From positions 1 to 10,345 of the forward strand of contig SKOX01000199.1 of the NCBI GenBank assembly GCA_007119835.1: 10,345 nt of DNA, written 5' to 3'. A program made the translations under genes and the position numbers. The notes beneath the pieces are model-generated. The model ran no database searches. It was not told the origin of the DNA and was given only the letters and a program-made list of their open reading frames with translations. This document shows positions 1 to 6,216 of the stretch, piece by piece. The stretch comes from Paracoccaceae bacterium. GTDB taxonomy: Bacteria; Pseudomonadota; Alphaproteobacteria; Rhodobacterales; Rhodobacteraceae. Within the stretch, counting starts at the first letter, position 1, and each line of letters starts with the position of its first letter.

Positions 1-29
1 CGGCGATGCGGGGGATCGCCGAGGGCTGA
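1..29 (+). CDS. Possible C-terminal end of an upstream gene (partial)
   Basis: One frame is open from the window edge and ends at a TGA at 27-29, reading ...AMRGIAEG. This could be the last residues of a gene that begins before the window. It is too short to identify, and it is proposed only because the promoter of the next gene starts right at this stop, as is common in compact genomes. It could equally be chance. Confidence 0.25.
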
Positions 30-55
30 CGCGCCTCCGACCTTCGCGCTAGACT
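26..55 (+). promoter_or_regulatory. Predicted promoter of the 119-496 gene
   Basis: CTGACG (26-31) and TAGACT (50-55) are separated by 18 bases. The -10 lies in GCTAGACT, which resembles the alphaproteobacterial housekeeping form (TTGACG ... GCTANA). The predicted transcript start, near 61-62, falls at the base of the 61-96 hairpin. This is inferred from sequence only. Confidence 0.45.
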
Positions 56-60
56 GGCAC

Positions 61-96
61 GGGCCGGACGGCGCGGGCCGGTTCCCCGTCCGGCCC
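61..96 (+). repeat. Perfect 11-bp inverted repeat in the leader of 119-496
   Basis: GGGCCGGACGG (61-71) and CCGTCCGGCCC (86-96) are exact reverse complements around a 14-base loop. In RNA this would be a very stable hairpin at the predicted 5' end of the leader, 22 bases before the start codon and ahead of the GGGAGG ribosome site at 108-113. It could stabilise the transcript or act as an operator; it has no T tract, so it is not a classical terminator. Confidence 0.6.
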
Positions 97-118
97 ACAG
101 CCAGAGCGGGAGGCCGAC

Positions 119-496
119 ATGGACAAGGCGAGCCAGAAGCACGCGATCGACGCGCTGCTCGACTGGAGCAAATGGGTCATCGGGCTGGGGTTCACCGCGG
201 GCGCCGGCTGCGTCGTGATCTTCCGCGACGCGGCCGAGGGGCCGGCGCGCGACCTGCTCATGCTCGCGATCGCCGCCTTCGCGCTCTCGGTGCTGGTCGC
301 GGTGGTCCTCGTCCGCGCGCTCGCGGCGACGGTGGAGCGGCTGCCGCTCGCCTGGGCGGACGGCGAACCGCAGAGCGTGCGGGACCACGTCGCCGGCCGC
401 TTCCTGTCGATCGGCTGGCTCTCGACGCTGCAGCTTGCGCTGGTCGTGGTCGGCGCCGGCTGCCTTCTCGGTTGGGTGATCCTCCTGCCGACCTGA
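119..496 (+). CDS. Small membrane protein with three predicted helices, function unknown
   Basis: A 125-residue protein I do not recognise. Three hydrophobic stretches, at about residues 19-36, 45-68 and 99-123, make it a likely inner-membrane protein. A soluble loop of about 30 residues (70-98), with several acidic and arginine residues, separates helices 2 and 3. No catalytic motif is visible. The start at 119 is supported by GGGAGG at 108-113, five bases upstream. The gene has its own predicted promoter and a strong leader hairpin. It ends 41 bp before the end of the convergent sugar dehydrogenase gene, so it appears to be a single-gene unit. GC content and codon use look like the neighbours. 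The coding call is good; the function is open. Confidence 0.75.
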   Translation: MDKASQKHAIDALLDWSKWVIGLGFTAGAGCVVIFRDAAEGPARDLLMLAIAAFALSVLVAVVLVRALAATVERLPLAWADGEPQSVRDHVAGRFLSIGWLSTLQLALVVVGAGCLLGWVILLPT

Positions 497-503
497 AGGC
501 GGT

Positions 504-528
504 GCCGGCCCTGCCGAATCGGGCCGGC
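504..528. terminator. GC-rich hairpin between convergent genes, probable bidirectional terminator
   Basis: GCCGGCCC (504-511) and GGGCCGGC (521-528) form a perfect 8-bp stem around a 9-base loop. They sit between the stop of the 119-496 gene and the end of the convergent 538-1710 gene. Neither side has a run of T, so it is not a canonical intrinsic terminator. Its position argues for a termination or 3'-end-protecting role in both directions. Confidence 0.5.
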
Positions 529-537
529 GGCCGGGCG

Positions 538-1710
538 TCAGTCGCCGGCGGCGGCCTCGGCGCCGGGGGTGAGGCGGAGGAGTTCGCCGTCCTCGTGCTC
601 GGTCAGGACCCAGATGGCGCCGTCGTGGACGTGGACGTCGCGGATGCGCCGGCCGATCTCGATCCACTCTTCCTGGGTGACGGCGCCGTCAGCGTCGAAG
701 CGGACGCGCACGATGCCTTCCGCGACCAGCCCGCCGATGAGCAGGTCGCCCTGCCAGGCATCGAGCCCCTCCGCCTCCCAGACGAAGGTCGCGCCCGACG
801 GCGCCACCGTCTCGTCGAAGACATGCTCGGGCGAGACCATGTTCTCGTGCTCGAGACCGAAGCCGATCGGGGCGCCGGAATAGTCCGGACCGCCGGAGAT
901 GAGCGGCCAGCCGTAGTTCTCGCCGCCGACCAGGAAGTTGATCTCGTCGCCGCCGAGCGGGCCGTGGCCGACGGCCCAGATCGCGCCGGTCCCGGGGTGA
1001 ACGGTGATCGCCTGAATGTTCCGCTGGCCGGCGGTGTAGAGATACGGGTCGGCCGCCTCGTCCCATTCGGGGTTGTCGTCCGGCACCTCGCCGGTGTCGG
1101 TCATCCGCAGCGTCGAGCCGGCCTGGTCCTCGAGATCCTGGGCGCGGTTCATCACGAACTTCTCGCCGACGGTCAGGTGCAGCGACCCGTCGGGCGCGAA
1201 GAGCAGGCGGCCGCCCCAGTGCACCGCGCTCGCGTCCTGCGAGTCCTCGGCCATGACCCAGATGTCCTCGACGTCCCCGAGGCTGTCGTCATCGCCGTCC
1301 CAGACCGCGCGCTGCACGACGAGCGCCGCGCCGCGCTCGGTTTCGCGGCTGTAGGCCCAGTAGACATGGCCGTTTTCGCCGAAGTCGGGATGGAGCACGA
1401 GGTCGAAGATGCCGGACTGGCTGCGCGGCGTGGCGCCCTCCGGCGCGAAGAGCGCCTCGACCTCGAGCACCGGCTCGTCGCGCAGGCCGTCCTCGACGGT
1501 GCCGAGGCGGATCGTGCCGATGTCGCGCTCGGTGACGAGGTAGCGGTCGTCGGGCAGGAAGACCATGCCCCAGGGATGCACGAGCCCCTCGGCGATCGTC
1601 TCGACCTCGAAGTCGTAGGCTTCGCTCGCGACCGGTGCGTCGACGGCGAGGGCGGGTCCGGCGGCGATGGCGAGGGCAGAGGCGGCGCCGAGGCAGCGGG
1701 CATAGGTCAT
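538..1710 (-). CDS. PQQ-dependent aldose sugar dehydrogenase, periplasmic
   Basis: A 390-residue member of the soluble glucose dehydrogenase/Asd (YliI) beta-propeller family, which oxidises aldose sugars to lactones with the cofactor PQQ. A signal peptide (about residues 1-22, ending ALA) sends it to the periplasm. Family landmarks appear in order: HPWGM (45-49), LHPDF (106-110), HWGGRL (164-169, whose His164 fits the catalytic base), GQRNIQAI (228-235), HGPLGGDEIN (249-258), NYGWP (265-269), APSG (303-306) and RIRDV (355-359). The ATG at 1710 is preferred over one 32 codons upstream: it has GGAG six bases ahead and gives a clean signal peptide. Length is normal for the family. No PQQ biosynthesis genes are in view, so the PQQ source is unknown. 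The substrate cannot be read from sequence. Confidence 0.9.
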   Translation of the reverse strand: MTYARCLGAASALAIAAGPALAVDAPVASEAYDFEVETIAEGLVHPWGMVFLPDDRYLVTERDIGTIRLGTVEDGLRDEPVLEVEALFAPEGATPRSQSGIFDLVLHPDFGENGHVYWAYSRETERGAALVVQRAVWDGDDDSLGDVEDIWVMAEDSQDASAVHWGGRLLFAPDGSLHLTVGEKFVMNRAQDLEDQAGSTLRMTDTGEVPDDNPEWDEAADPYLYTAGQRNIQAITVHPGTGAIWAVGHGPLGGDEINFLVGGENYGWPLISGGPDYSGAPIGFGLEHENMVSPEHVFDETVAPSGATFVWEAEGLDAWQGDLLIGGLVAEGIVRVRFDADGAVTQEEWIEIGRRIRDVHVHDGAIWVLTEHEDGELLRLTPGAEAAAGD

Positions 1711-1863
1711 TGTCGTCTCCGGGGTCAGATGGTCGGGGTTGCCGTCCAACAGCCGCGGAAGACGATGGTTCCCGGCGTGCCGGGGCCGGTCGTGGGGCAG
1801 CGTCACCTTGCCGCGGCCGGGAGGGGGCGGGGCATGAGACCGCAGAATGGGTGCGCGACGGCG

Positions 1864-1888
1864 TCTGTAACGCGATCGATGACGTCAA
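1864..1888 (-). promoter_or_regulatory. Predicted promoter of the sugar dehydrogenase gene
   Basis: On the minus strand, TTGACG (1888-1883) is followed after 13 bases by TACAGA (1869-1864). The spacing is short by E. coli standards but falls within the range reported for the Caulobacter housekeeping consensus. The -35 overlaps the palindrome TGACGTCA (1880-1887), which could bind a regulator. The resulting leader would be about 145 bases. Confidence 0.35.
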
Positions 1889-1902
1889 TGCAGCTTGCGA
1901 GC

Positions 1903-1914
1903 GCCGTCGACGGC
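1903..1914. repeat. 12-bp perfect palindrome downstream of the TerB-like gene
   Basis: GCCGTCGACGGC at 1903-1914 is its own reverse complement with no loop. It lies 36 bp after the end of the TerB-like gene and upstream of the sugar dehydrogenase promoter. It may be a protein-binding site or part of a 3'-end structure, and chance is possible in such GC-rich DNA. Confidence 0.3.
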
Positions 1915-1949
1915 TGGCAGGTGCGGCCCTGCGCGCCGTCTGTGCCCGA

Positions 1950-2384
1950 TCAGTCTTGCAGGCGCCGATGGCGGGCGGCGGAGCCCTTCTCGATGGCGGC
2001 GGCGGTCAGGCGGTCGATGTCGAGGGCGTGGCGCAGCTCGAGCAGGAACTGGAGCTCGACCTGGAAGGCGTGGCCGTCGGCCGCGGCGACGTCGCAGGCG
2101 AGCGCGTAGGCCGTCTCGTGGAGCGGCGGCGTCAGCGCCTCGCGCACCTGGGCGAAGAGCGCCTCGAGGCCCTCCTCCTCGGCGAAGAGCGCGAAGACGG
2201 TGCTCGAGACCGAGGGCAGGCGCTCGCGCTCGTAGCCCTCGAAGACCGGCAGGGTGTCGATCATCCGCGCGATCGACAGCAGTTCCAGGGTCGAGAGGTT
2301 CTCGTCGGCGGCGGAGACCGCGACCATGACGGCCGCGAGCGCGTCCTGCGGCGTGAAGTCGGCAAGCGGTGCGGGCGGTTGCAT
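1950..2384 (-). CDS. TerB-like (tellurite resistance TerB family) protein
   Basis: A 144-residue, mostly helical, acidic cytosolic protein. The pattern TPQDALAAVMVAVSAADENLSTLELLSIARM near the N-terminus, followed later by ALACDVAAADGHAFQVELQFLLELRHALDID, is the duplicated four-helix TerB/DjlA-type arrangement. Its two acidic loops (SAADENLS and AAADGHAFQVE) resemble the TerB metal-binding positions. TerB family members are linked to tellurite and envelope stress, but stand-alone alphaproteobacterial copies are uncharacterised. The ATG at 2384 has GGAGG six bases upstream, in a good position. It is transcribed divergently from lysK with overlapping predicted promoters. No other ter genes are present, so a role in tellurite resistance should not be assumed. 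Confidence 0.8.
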   Translation of the reverse strand: MQPPAPLADFTPQDALAAVMVAVSAADENLSTLELLSIARMIDTLPVFEGYERERLPSVSSTVFALFAEEEGLEALFAQVREALTPPLHETAYALACDVAAADGHAFQVELQFLLELRHALDIDRLTAAAIEKGSAARHRRLQD

Positions 2385-2411
2385 CAGGGTCCTCCGGGAG
2401 CGCCTGGGCCG

Positions 2412-2440
2412 GCTATATTGACCCTTCGGCGGCTGGGCAA
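2412..2440 (-). promoter_or_regulatory. Predicted promoter of the TerB-like gene
   Basis: On the minus strand, TTGCCC (2440-2435) and TATAGC (2417-2412) are spaced by exactly 17 bases. The predicted start of transcription lies about 20 bases before the ATG at 2384. It overlaps the predicted lysK promoter on the other strand. Confidence 0.45.
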
Positions 2441-2446
2441 TAGGGA
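2418..2446 (+). promoter_or_regulatory. Predicted promoter of lysK
   Basis: TTGACC (2418-2423) and TAGGGA (2441-2446) are separated by 17 bases. The -35 match is good and the -10 is weak. This gives a leader of about 45 bases before the ATG at 2498. Confidence 0.4.
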
Positions 2447-2497
2447 GGCGGCGCGGGCGCGGCCGCCGCGACCGGGGGCCGCGGCGGAGGGGATGGC

Positions 2498-4084
2498 ATG
2501 GACGAGACGCGCGCGCTGGCGATGGAGGCGAAGGCCTGGCCCTTCGAGGAGGCGCGCAGGCTGCTGAAGCGCTTCGAGAAGGCGCCGCCGGCGAAGGGCT
2601 ATGTCCTGTTCGAGACCGGCTACGGTCCGTCGGGCCTGCCGCATATCGGCACCTTCGCCGAGGTCGCCCGCACGACGATGGTGCGCCACGCCTTCGGGAC
2701 GCTCTGCGACATCCCGACGAAGCTGCTCTGCTTCTCCGACGACATGGACGGGCTGCGGAAGGTCCCGTCGAACGTCCCGAACCAGGCGCAAATGGCCGAG
2801 GACTTGAACCTGCCGCTGACCCGCGTGCGCGATCCCTTCGGCACGCACGAGAGCTTCGGGCAGCACAACAACGCGCGGCTCATGGCCTTCCTCGACCGGT
2901 TCGGCTTCGATTACGAGTTCGCCTCGGCCACCGACTACTACCGGGCGGGGCGGTTCGACGCGATCCTGATGCGCGTGCTCGAGCGGTACGACGCGATCAT
3001 GGAGATCATGCTGCCGTCGCTCGGGTCGGAGCGGCAGGCGACCTACTCGCCGTTCCTGCCGGTGAGCCCGAAGACCGGTCACGTGCTGCAGGTGCCGACG
3101 CTCGAGCGCAACGTCGCCAGGGGCACGATCGTCTATCAGGAGCCGGACGGCGAGCGGGTCGAGGTCCCCGTCACCGGCGGTCACGTCAAGCTGCAGTGGA
3201 AGCCTGACTGGGCGATGCGGTGGGCGGCACTCGGCGTCGACTACGAGATGCACGGCAAGGACCTGATCCCGTCGGCCGAGCTCGGCGTGAAGCTCTGCCG
3301 GGCGATGGGCGAGGCGCCGCCGGATCTGCTGACCTACGAGCTCTTCCTCGACGAGCACGGACAGAAGATCTCCAAGTCGAAGGGCAACGGCCTGTCGATG
3401 GAGGAGTGGCTGACCTACGCGAGCCCGGAGAGCTTGAGCTACTTCATGTATCTCAAGCCGAAGACGGCGAAGCGGCTGCATTTCGACGTCATCCCGAAGG
3501 CGATGGACGAGTACCACCAGCAGCTCCAGGCCTACCCGGCGCAGGACGCGGGCCAACGGCTGGCCAACCCGGTCTGGCACGTCCACGGCGGCGAGCCGCC
3601 GGCGTCCGACATGGTGGTGTCCTTCGCTATGCTGCTCAACCTCGCGGCGGTGGCGTCGGCCGAGGACAAGTCGGTGCTCTGGGGCTTCATGCGCCGCTAC
3701 GCGCCCGAGGCGAGCCCGGAGACCCACCCGGGCCTTGATGCCGCGGCCGGCTACGCGGTGCGCTACTACAACGACTTCGTGAAGCCGACGCGGCGCTTCC
3801 GGGCGCCGGATGCGCGCGAGGCGGCGGCGCTTGCCGACCTGCGCGAGCGGCTGGCGGCCTGGGAGGGGTCGGCCGACCCGGAGGCGCTGCAGGCCGAGGT
3901 CTATGCGGTGGGCAAGGCGCACGGGTTCGAGCCGCTGCGCGACTGGTTCCGCTGCCTCTACCAGGTGCTGCTCGGCGCCGAGCAGGGGCCGCGCTTCGGC
4001 GGTTTCGTCGCCCTCTACGGCGTGAACGAGACGGTGGCGATGATCGACGCGGCGCTGGCGGGAGCGGACGCGCGCCGCGCCTGA
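2498..4084 (+). CDS. lysK: Lysine--tRNA ligase, class I (archaeal type)
   Basis: A 528-residue class I lysyl-tRNA synthetase that activates lysine with ATP and charges tRNA-Lys in the cytosol. The class I ATP-binding signatures are clear: PHIG (48-51, the HIGH motif, within [13 protein letters not shown]) and KISKS (290-294, the KMSKS loop) followed by GNG. The Rossmann catalytic domain fills roughly the first 300 residues and an alpha-helical anticodon-binding region follows. Length is usual for the family. This enzyme is unrelated to the class II LysRS of most bacteria and is typical of archaea and many alphaproteobacteria. The ATG at 2498 follows GGAGGGG (2486-2492) at good spacing; another ATG at 2493 is out of frame. 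It appears monocistronic, divergent from the TerB-like gene. Confidence 0.95.
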   Translation: MDETRALAMEAKAWPFEEARRLLKRFEKAPPAKGYVLFETGYGPSGLPHIGTFAEVARTTMVRHAFGTLCDIPTKLLCFSDDMDGLRKVPSNVPNQAQMAEDLNLPLTRVRDPFGTHESFGQHNNARLMAFLDRFGFDYEFASATDYYRAGRFDAILMRVLERYDAIMEIMLPSLGSERQATYSPFLPVSPKTGHVLQVPTLERNVARGTIVYQEPDGERVEVPVTGGHVKLQWKPDWAMRWAALGVDYEMHGKDLIPSAELGVKLCRAMGEAPPDLLTYELFLDEHGQKISKSKGNGLSMEEWLTYASPESLSYFMYLKPKTAKRLHFDVIPKAMDEYHQQLQAYPAQDAGQRLANPVWHVHGGEPPASDMVVSFAMLLNLAAVASAEDKSVLWGFMRRYAPEASPETHPGLDAAAGYAVRYYNDFVKPTRRFRAPDAREAAALADLRERLAAWEGSADPEALQAEVYAVGKAHGFEPLRDWFRCLYQVLLGAEQGPRFGGFVALYGVNETVAMIDAALAGADARRA

Positions 4085-4111
4085 GGCGGCGCCGAAAGAT
4101 CCGTGCGCCTG

Positions 4112-4140
4112 GTTGCCGACAATCGGAATTGTCTGGCAAC
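4112..4140. repeat. Near-perfect 12-bp inverted repeat upstream of 4227-4787
   Basis: GTTGCC-GACAAT (4112-4123) and ATTGTC-T-GGCAAC (4128-4140) pair over 12 bp, with one unpaired T and the 4-base loop CGGA. The core GACAAT-N4-ATTGTC is an exact palindrome. It lies 28 bp after the lysK stop and 87 bp before the next start. It could be an operator for a dimeric regulator or a lysK 3'-end hairpin; no T run follows, which weakens the terminator reading. Confidence 0.55.
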
Positions 4141-4163
4141 ACTCGCGCGGCGTGTGTTAGCTT

Positions 4164-4181
4164 CTTCACGGAACGGTGAAG
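4164..4181 (+). repeat. Small hairpin in the leader of 4227-4787
   Basis: CTTCAC (4164-4169) and GTGAAG (4176-4181) form a 6-bp stem with a 6-base loop, 24 bases after the larger inverted repeat and 45 bases before the start codon. It is short enough to be chance. Confidence 0.3.
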
Positions 4182-4226
4182 GCCCAGGCGCCGGCTGGCG
4201 GACTGGCGGAGCGGAGGGGGCTTCAG

Positions 4227-4787
4227 ATGCGTGCGCCCGGTCTCGTCGCAATCGATCTCACGCCGCCCGACTTCGCCGAGGGCCTCGACGACTGGTCGTC
4301 GGGCGACGGCACACCGGACTCGCCCACCTACGAGGATGCGGCCCATGCCCGCATCGCTGTCGCGGACGCGGACTTCGACACCTGCCTCGAGATGCGCAAG
4401 ATCGAGCCGGTGCAGCGGTTGCGCTACATGGCCGAACTGCCGATCCGCCACGGCAGCTACGTCGAGATCCGCGCCCGACTTAAGGTCCTGCGCGGGGCGC
4501 TGCCGGGCGTGCGGATCGCCGCCTGGCCGGGCGGCCTGCACGGACGGCGCGTGGAGGACCTGGCCGATGCCGCGCCGGTCATGCTCATCCGTGCGCATGA
4601 CGCGGTGGTGCAGATCTCCGCGGTGATCGGCCCCAGGCCCGAGGCCGGTGTCGACATCGTCTGGGACGGGCGCGTGCTCTACGCCCATGTCGGGCTCGAC
4701 CTCGTGGGGCCGGTCGGCGCGGTCGTGCGGATCGAGCGCCTCGTCGTGCGCGACGTGACCGCCTCGTTCGGCGAAAGTCCCGGCTGA
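4227..4787 (+). CDS. Stand-alone module like the N-terminus of Rhodobacteraceae beta-helix (GH28-related) proteins
   Basis: A 186-residue protein of unknown function. From memory of the family (not searched), its pattern matches the N-terminal module of larger Rhodobacteraceae proteins annotated as glycosyl hydrolase family 28-related/pectate-lyase-like. Matching points are PPDFAEGLDDWSSGDGTP, the YM..LPI..GSYVEIRARLKVL..ALPGVRIAAWPGG core, a VQISAVIG...GVDIVWD stretch, and VGLDLVGPVGAVVRIERLVVRDVT. In those proteins a right-handed beta-helix follows; here the frame stops at TGA 4785-4787 and the next gene begins 54 bp on. A jelly-roll, possibly carbohydrate- or surface-associated fold is plausible but inferred. 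No signal peptide is evident. The ATG at 4227 is chosen over one at 4176 because GGAGGGGG (4213-4220) precedes it. Confidence 0.75.
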   Translation: MRAPGLVAIDLTPPDFAEGLDDWSSGDGTPDSPTYEDAAHARIAVADADFDTCLEMRKIEPVQRLRYMAELPIRHGSYVEIRARLKVLRGALPGVRIAAWPGGLHGRRVEDLADAAPVMLIRAHDAVVQISAVIGPRPEAGVDIVWDGRVLYAHVGLDLVGPVGAVVRIERLVVRDVTASFGESPG

Positions 4788-4816
4788 GTCGCTGGCGGGC
4801 GGGGCCGGCGGTCTGC

Positions 4817-4837
4817 TAGGCTGCCTGCGGGAGGTGA
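4817..4837 (+). promoter_or_regulatory. GCTAG-type -10 element and consensus ribosome site of the ABM gene
   Basis: TAGGCT (4817-4822), inside TGCTAGGCTG, resembles the -10 boxes at 50-55 and 5198-5203. It is followed by GGAGGTGA (4830-4837), a near-perfect Shine-Dalgarno sequence ahead of the ATG at 4842. Only a weak -35 (CTGGCG, 4792-4797, spacer 19) is visible. Confidence 0.4.
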
Positions 4838-4841
4838 CGCC

Positions 4842-5162
4842 ATGCCAAAGATCGACAGGGAAGCGACGCTCCAGACCGTCATCACGACCTTCGAGACCTC
4901 GCCGGGGGCCTGCGAGGATCTCATGGAGCTTCTGCAGCAGGCCTACGAGTCCTTCGTCCGCCACCAGCCCGGCTTCGTCTCCGCGGCGCTGCACGTCAAC
5001 GACGCGCAGACGCGGGTCGCGAACTATTCGCAGTGGCGGCGGCGGGAGGACTTCCTCGCCATGCTGCGCTCCAGCGAGATGCGCCGGCGCAACCGCGAGA
5101 TCACCGCGCTCTGCCGCAGCTTCGAGCCGGTGATGTACGACGTCGTCGCGACCTTCGACTGA
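4842..5162 (+). CDS. Antibiotic biosynthesis monooxygenase (ABM) domain protein
   Basis: A 106-residue single-domain protein of the dimeric alpha/beta-barrel ABM family. The fold is recognised from the start ...LQTVITTFETSPG, the helix ACEDLMELLQQAYESFVRHQPGFVSAALHVNDAQTRVANYSQWRRREDF and the closing strand PVMYDVVATF. Family members range from quinone-forming monooxygenases to heme-degrading or purely binding proteins; no substrate can be assigned here, and the name does not imply antibiotic synthesis. It is probably cytosolic, with no signal peptide. It starts 54 bp after the preceding gene, with its own -10-like element and a strong ribosome site, so it may be transcribed alone or by read-through. 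Full length for the family. Confidence 0.85.
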   Translation: MPKIDREATLQTVITTFETSPGACEDLMELLQQAYESFVRHQPGFVSAALHVNDAQTRVANYSQWRRREDFLAMLRSSEMRRRNREITALCRSFEPVMYDVVATFD

Positions 5163-5180
5163 GCCCCTCCGGTCTGGTCT

Positions 5181-5213
5181 CCCGGCGGGGCCGCAGCTAG
5201 GGTGCCCGCCGGG
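5181..5213 (+). repeat. Perfect 9-bp inverted repeat enclosing a -10-like element
   Basis: CCCGGCGGG (5181-5189) and CCCGCCGGG (5205-5213) are exact reverse complements with a 15-base loop. The loop contains GCTAGGGT, the putative -10 (TAGGGT, 5198-5203) of the 5228-5512 gene. A candidate -35 CTGGTC lies at 5174-5179 with an 18-base spacer. It may end the ABM transcript, regulate the next promoter, or both. Confidence 0.5.
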
Positions 5214-5227
5214 CAAGGGAGGGACGT

Positions 5228-5512
5228 ATGGAAGGGCTGCTGCAGACGCTCGGCGTCATCGGGATCGCCATTCTCGTGGTGATCGGGCTGCTCGCCGGAC
5301 TGCTCGCGTCGCTGATCGCGGGCGGCGATCGGGGCCTCTACATGGTCGTGGGCGTGATCGCGGCGCTGGCCACGCCCTTCGTGCTGGCGCTGATCGGGGT
5401 CGGCGTGATCGCGGCCTACGGCATCGCGGCGATTCTCGTCGCCGCAATCGTCGGCGCGGCGATCGTGCTGCTGATCGTGCAGGCCGTGTCGGGCAACCGC
5501 CGCGGGCGCTAG
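5228..5512 (+). CDS. Small hydrophobic membrane protein, distantly GlsB/YeaQ/YmgE-like
   Basis: A 94-residue protein that is almost entirely hydrophobic, with two long or three short membrane segments (about residues 8-31, 38-60 and 62-88) and a basic tail, NRRGR. The stretch IGLLAGLLASLIAGGDRGLYMVVGVIAALATPFVLALIG resembles the Transgly_assoc (GlsB/YeaQ/YmgE) small stress membrane protein pattern, but weakly; the remainder does not help. The ATG at 5228 follows GGAGGG (5218-5223). Its stop TAG (5510-5512) overlaps the stop of the convergent barrel gene inside one CTAG. Inner-membrane location is likely and the function is unknown. Confidence 0.7.
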   Translation: MEGLLQTLGVIGIAILVVIGLLAGLLASLIAGGDRGLYMVVGVIAALATPFVLALIGVGVIAAYGIAAILVAAIVGAAIVLLIVQAVSGNRRGR

Positions 5513-6195
5513 AAGCTCAGCCAGAGCGACAGGCTCGTCCGCGTCTCCGTGGCGTCGCCGAAGGTGCGCGTGACCTGCGGCACGAGCCAGAGCTTCGGGC
5601 GGAGCTCGTAGCCCGCCGAGGGCGCCAGCTTCCAGTAGGTGCCGTCGTCGTCGCGCCAGCGCGACAGGGCGAGCATCGCCATGGTGCCGGGCGCGGGCCT
5701 GATCCCGACGAGGCCCGAGAGGTCGGTGATCGGCCGGTCCTCGTCGGGGTCGCGCAGGAGGCGGGCGGTCGCGGTGGCCCAGCCGCCGCCGAGCGCGCTC
5801 TCGAAGCCGCGGCCCCAGTGCAGCCCCGCCTCGAGCCGCTGGCGGGTCGCCATGCCGACGGTGTCGGGCGGCACGCTGATGCCGAGGCTGAAGGCGAATC
5901 GGTTGGTCGCCTCGAGCGGTCCGAGCGCGAGGCGCGTGAAGGCCGAGATGCGCCCGTCGCGCGGCGGCGGCAGGTCGAGCCGATCGTCCGGCTCGTGGCG
6001 CTCGTCGGTGGACACCTGGCCGCCCAGGGTGACGCGCCGGCTGAGCCCGTACTCGCCGTAGAGCGACGCTGCGCCGTCGTCCTCGATGCGGAGGGAGAGG
6101 AAGACGCCTCCCGGCTCCCTCGGCCACGCGCCGGCGAGGGCGGGGCCGGCCAGGACGACGAGCAGGAGCGCGGCGGCGGCGCCGATCCGGAGCAT
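5509..6195 (-). CDS. Predicted outer-membrane beta-barrel protein, function unknown
   Basis: A 228-residue exported protein I cannot name. Residues 1-21 are a classical signal peptide (MLRIG, then an Ala/Leu/Val core, ending ALA). The mature part alternates polar and hydrophobic residues in short strands ending at turns such as DDG, DPDED and GDATE, and the chain ends ...LSLWLSF. A C-terminal phenylalanine is the hallmark of outer-membrane barrels recognised by BamA. About 10-12 strands would fit the length. The ATG at 6195 has no obvious Shine-Dalgarno sequence, so the leader may be very short. A CtrA-like site lies about 22 bases upstream. Transcribed divergently from the DUF5872-like gene and convergent, with overlapping stops, with 5228-5512. 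Confidence 0.7.
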   Translation of the reverse strand: MLRIGAAAALLLVVLAGPALAGAWPREPGGVFLSLRIEDDGAASLYGEYGLSRRVTLGGQVSTDERHEPDDRLDLPPPRDGRISAFTRLALGPLEATNRFAFSLGISVPPDTVGMATRQRLEAGLHWGRGFESALGGGWATATARLLRDPDEDRPITDLSGLVGIRPAPGTMAMLALSRWRDDDGTYWKLAPSAGYELRPKLWLVPQVTRTFGDATETRTSLSLWLSF

Positions 6196-6216
6196 GGGCG
6201 CGAGCGTCGGGGCGGC

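Noticed and set aside
1711..1806. 32-residue N-terminal extension of the sugar dehydrogenase
   Set aside because: It would bury the signal peptide behind a His/Arg/Pro-rich stretch. The ATG at 1710 has a correctly spaced GGAG.
172..2109. 645-codon open frame on the + strand
   Set aside because: It overlaps the sugar dehydrogenase in antisense and the first membrane protein in another frame. Its translation is low-complexity Arg/Ala/Gly/Asp, typical of GC-rich shadow frames.
1950..2384. A tellurite resistance operon
   Set aside because: Only a single TerB-like gene is present, with none of the other ter genes nearby. The family resemblance does not establish resistance.
2384..3922. 512-codon open frame antisense to lysK
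   Set aside because: The lysK frame carries all class I LysRS motifs. The antisense product is repetitive Arg/Leu/Val/His sequence with no family resemblance.
3687..5216. 509-codon minus-strand frame across three + strand genes
   Set aside because: It covers the end of lysK, the stand-alone module and the ABM gene, all with good ribosome sites and recognisable products on the + strand.
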